8,265 nt of DNA from Bacteroidota bacterium (GTDB lineage Bacteria; Bacteroidota; Bacteroidia; Chitinophagales; UBA2359), in the NCBI GenBank assembly GCA_020627525.1, contig JAHDGP010000197.1, forward strand, positions 1-8,265. Direction: 5' to 3'. The stretch's first letter is position 1. Each line of letters begins with the position of its first letter. Both the position numbers and the translations under genes were made by a program. Of the stretch, positions 7,901 to 8,265 are shown in pieces. Under the pieces are notes generated by a model. It was not told the origin of the DNA, did no database searches, and worked only from the letters and a program-made list of their open reading frames with translations.

Positions 7901-8265
7901 CCATTTTAGTAAAATTTGATTTAAGTCTTCTTGACTATATCCACTTCCATCAATGTCTTCAATTTGATGTCTTTGCAATTCAATGTAATAATCTTCTCCA
8001 AAGATGTCTAGCCACTTTTTGAAAACTTTTTCGCCTTCTTCTTCGCCGCTTCTTAAAATTGTTTGTGGTACTTGTGCACCAATACAGCAAGTTGTAGCGA
8101 TAATGCCCTCGCTGAACTTTTCAATTACACCAATATCAACTCTTGGAAAGGTTCTGTACAAACCATCTACGAAACCTGTGGAGCAAATTTTAGATAAATT
8201 TTTGTAGCCTTTCGGATTTTTCGCTAGTAAAAGTTGATGGTATCTTTTGTCTTTCAGCCCGCCTT
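4961..8265 (-). CDS. dnaE: DNA polymerase III alpha subunit, C-terminal 1,100 residues (5' end outside window)
   Basis: Catalytic subunit of the replicative DNA polymerase. The frame stays open past the TTG at 8161 to the right edge and reads good DnaE sequence there (RYHQLLLAKNPKGYKNLSK), so the true start is beyond 8265; roughly 90 residues or more are missing. Numbering from the first full codon (8263), the PHP domain continues to about residue 155 with NDSHYVDRSDFEAHD (133-147). The polymerase core has PGRGSAAGS (285-293) and PDIDIDFDDE (325-334), whose D326 and D328 match catalytic D401/D403 of E. coli, and RPGPMDN (577-583) in the block holding the third carboxylate. Tandem helix-hairpin-helix sequence follows (FGLNAVKGVGTAAVENL). 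QISLF (861-865, bases 5683-5669) is a good beta-clamp-binding motif, and an OB fold follows at about 5475-5275. No intein or frameshift is present. Some flavobacterial DnaE proteins carry an N-terminal DnaQ-like exonuclease; whether this one does cannot be seen. Stop TAG at 4963-4961. Confidence 0.98.
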   Translation of the reverse strand, partial: GGLKDKRYHQLLLAKNPKGYKNLSKICSTGFVDGLYRTFPRVDIGVIEKFSEGIIATTCCIGAQVPQTILRSGEEEGEKVFKKWLDIFGEDYYIELQRHQIEDIDGSGYSQEDLNQILLKWSKKYNVKVIATNDSHYVDRSDFEAHDVLLCLQTGNDIESPNRFRFANDEFYFKTKAEMAELFHDVPEALDNTLEIVSKIQPLQLKRDILLPNFKMPEQFKTEDEYLEFLSYEGAKIRYGLITKEIDDRIKLELKIIRDMGFAGYFLIVQDFIDAAKKIDVAVGPGRGSAAGSVVAYLTGITNIDPIKYNLLFERFLNPERVSMPDIDIDFDDEGRQKVIDYVVDKYGKNQVAQIITYGTMAARSSIRDVGRVLKLPLSETDKIAKLIPEGPMVYLKESIKSVSELKAIYSKKDSLEQKTLQMATVLEGSVRHRGIHAAGIIIAPDDLMNYIPVCTAKDSDLWVTQFDGKVVEDAGMLKMDFLGLKTLTIIKDAITNVHYSFTNEEIEAKTPGLIHPDSKRIDPDLIPLDDLKALELFQNGETVAIFQFESEGMQMYLKDLKPTSIEDVIAMNALYRPGPMDNIPEFINRKHGKSKITYPHEWLEDILKPTYGIMVYQEQIMQAAQIMAGYSLGAADILRRAMGKKKASEMAKQRITFKKGAAEKNVTVKTAEEIFDTMEKFASYGFNRSHSAAYSVLAFQTAFLKAHYPAHFMASVLTHNMNDIKQVNFFLSECNRLGINALIPDVNESVGKFTVNKKGEIRFGLNAVKGVGTAAVENLVAEREKDGPFKSPFDLAKRVNLRSVNKKCFESLCKAGAFDELDENLRRSQLLEPDPTTGNTGIELLIKFGHRHQADKNSAQISLFGEGSAVEIEEPKLHDIEEYPLIEKLNKEREVTGIFLSDHPLNRFKAEMESFCNSDLENLSSKKNTEIRVAAIVAKAEDRTTKSGRKFGSYVLEDLKSSTQIALFNEDYLKMKHFFEEGEMLYINGRYQPRWNSSDQYEFKVSKVCQLREVKSLAKQLVLNVQAKHITSELVNKLEQLFLNNPGNLNIRCFIHGSDHIVELFSSKYTLSNKKEVLEQLDELGVVKYKLSQVKLNMS

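Noticed and set aside
8159..8161. TTG at 8161 as the dnaE start codon
   Set aside because: Good DnaE PHP-domain sequence continues in frame upstream to the window edge, so this codon is internal.

Overview
The window comes from the chromosome of an AT-rich member of the Bacteroidota, most likely a flavobacterium-like lineage. Three things point there. Two copies of a type IX secretion (T9SS) C-terminal sorting tail are present. The one clear promoter-like element is TATTTTTG, which fits the phylum's TAnnTTTG -7 consensus. Upstream regions are A-rich and lack Shine-Dalgarno sequences. No RNA gene, CRISPR array, transposase or IS end was seen.

Plus-strand half (1-3379). The window opens inside a gene whose visible start looks like the last membrane helix and coiled-coil linker of a 7TMR-DISM-type sensor, followed by about 230 residues I do not recognise. 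Next is a complete SDF/DAACS-family Na+-coupled symporter (980-2158). It keeps the cation-site residues but lacks the TM8 arginine that binds acidic substrates. Its stop codon overlaps a decayed piece of a T9SS sorting tail (2155-2283, with an in-frame TGA). A second, related T9SS cargo gene follows (2314-3379); its signal peptide is out of frame with its body, probably through one extra G in a G5 run. This stretch has the look of a rearranged accessory region: a chimera-like gene, a transporter abutting gene debris and a frameshifted secreted protein.

Minus-strand half (3392-8265). This is ordinary housekeeping DNA: the 3' 1,100 codons of dnaE (DNA polymerase III alpha, running off the right edge), trxA (thioredoxin 1) with its own putative promoter and a clear intrinsic terminator, and a soluble DUF58/vWA-like protein with no MoxR ATPase in view. 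The accessory block and the housekeeping block meet tail to tail across a 12-base gap (3380-3391).

I do not see a convincing new multi-gene system. The points most worth following are the T9SS tail remnant at the transporter's 3' boundary, the arginine-less transporter, the uncharacterised output region behind a DISM-like membrane segment, and the frameshifted T9SS cargo gene.
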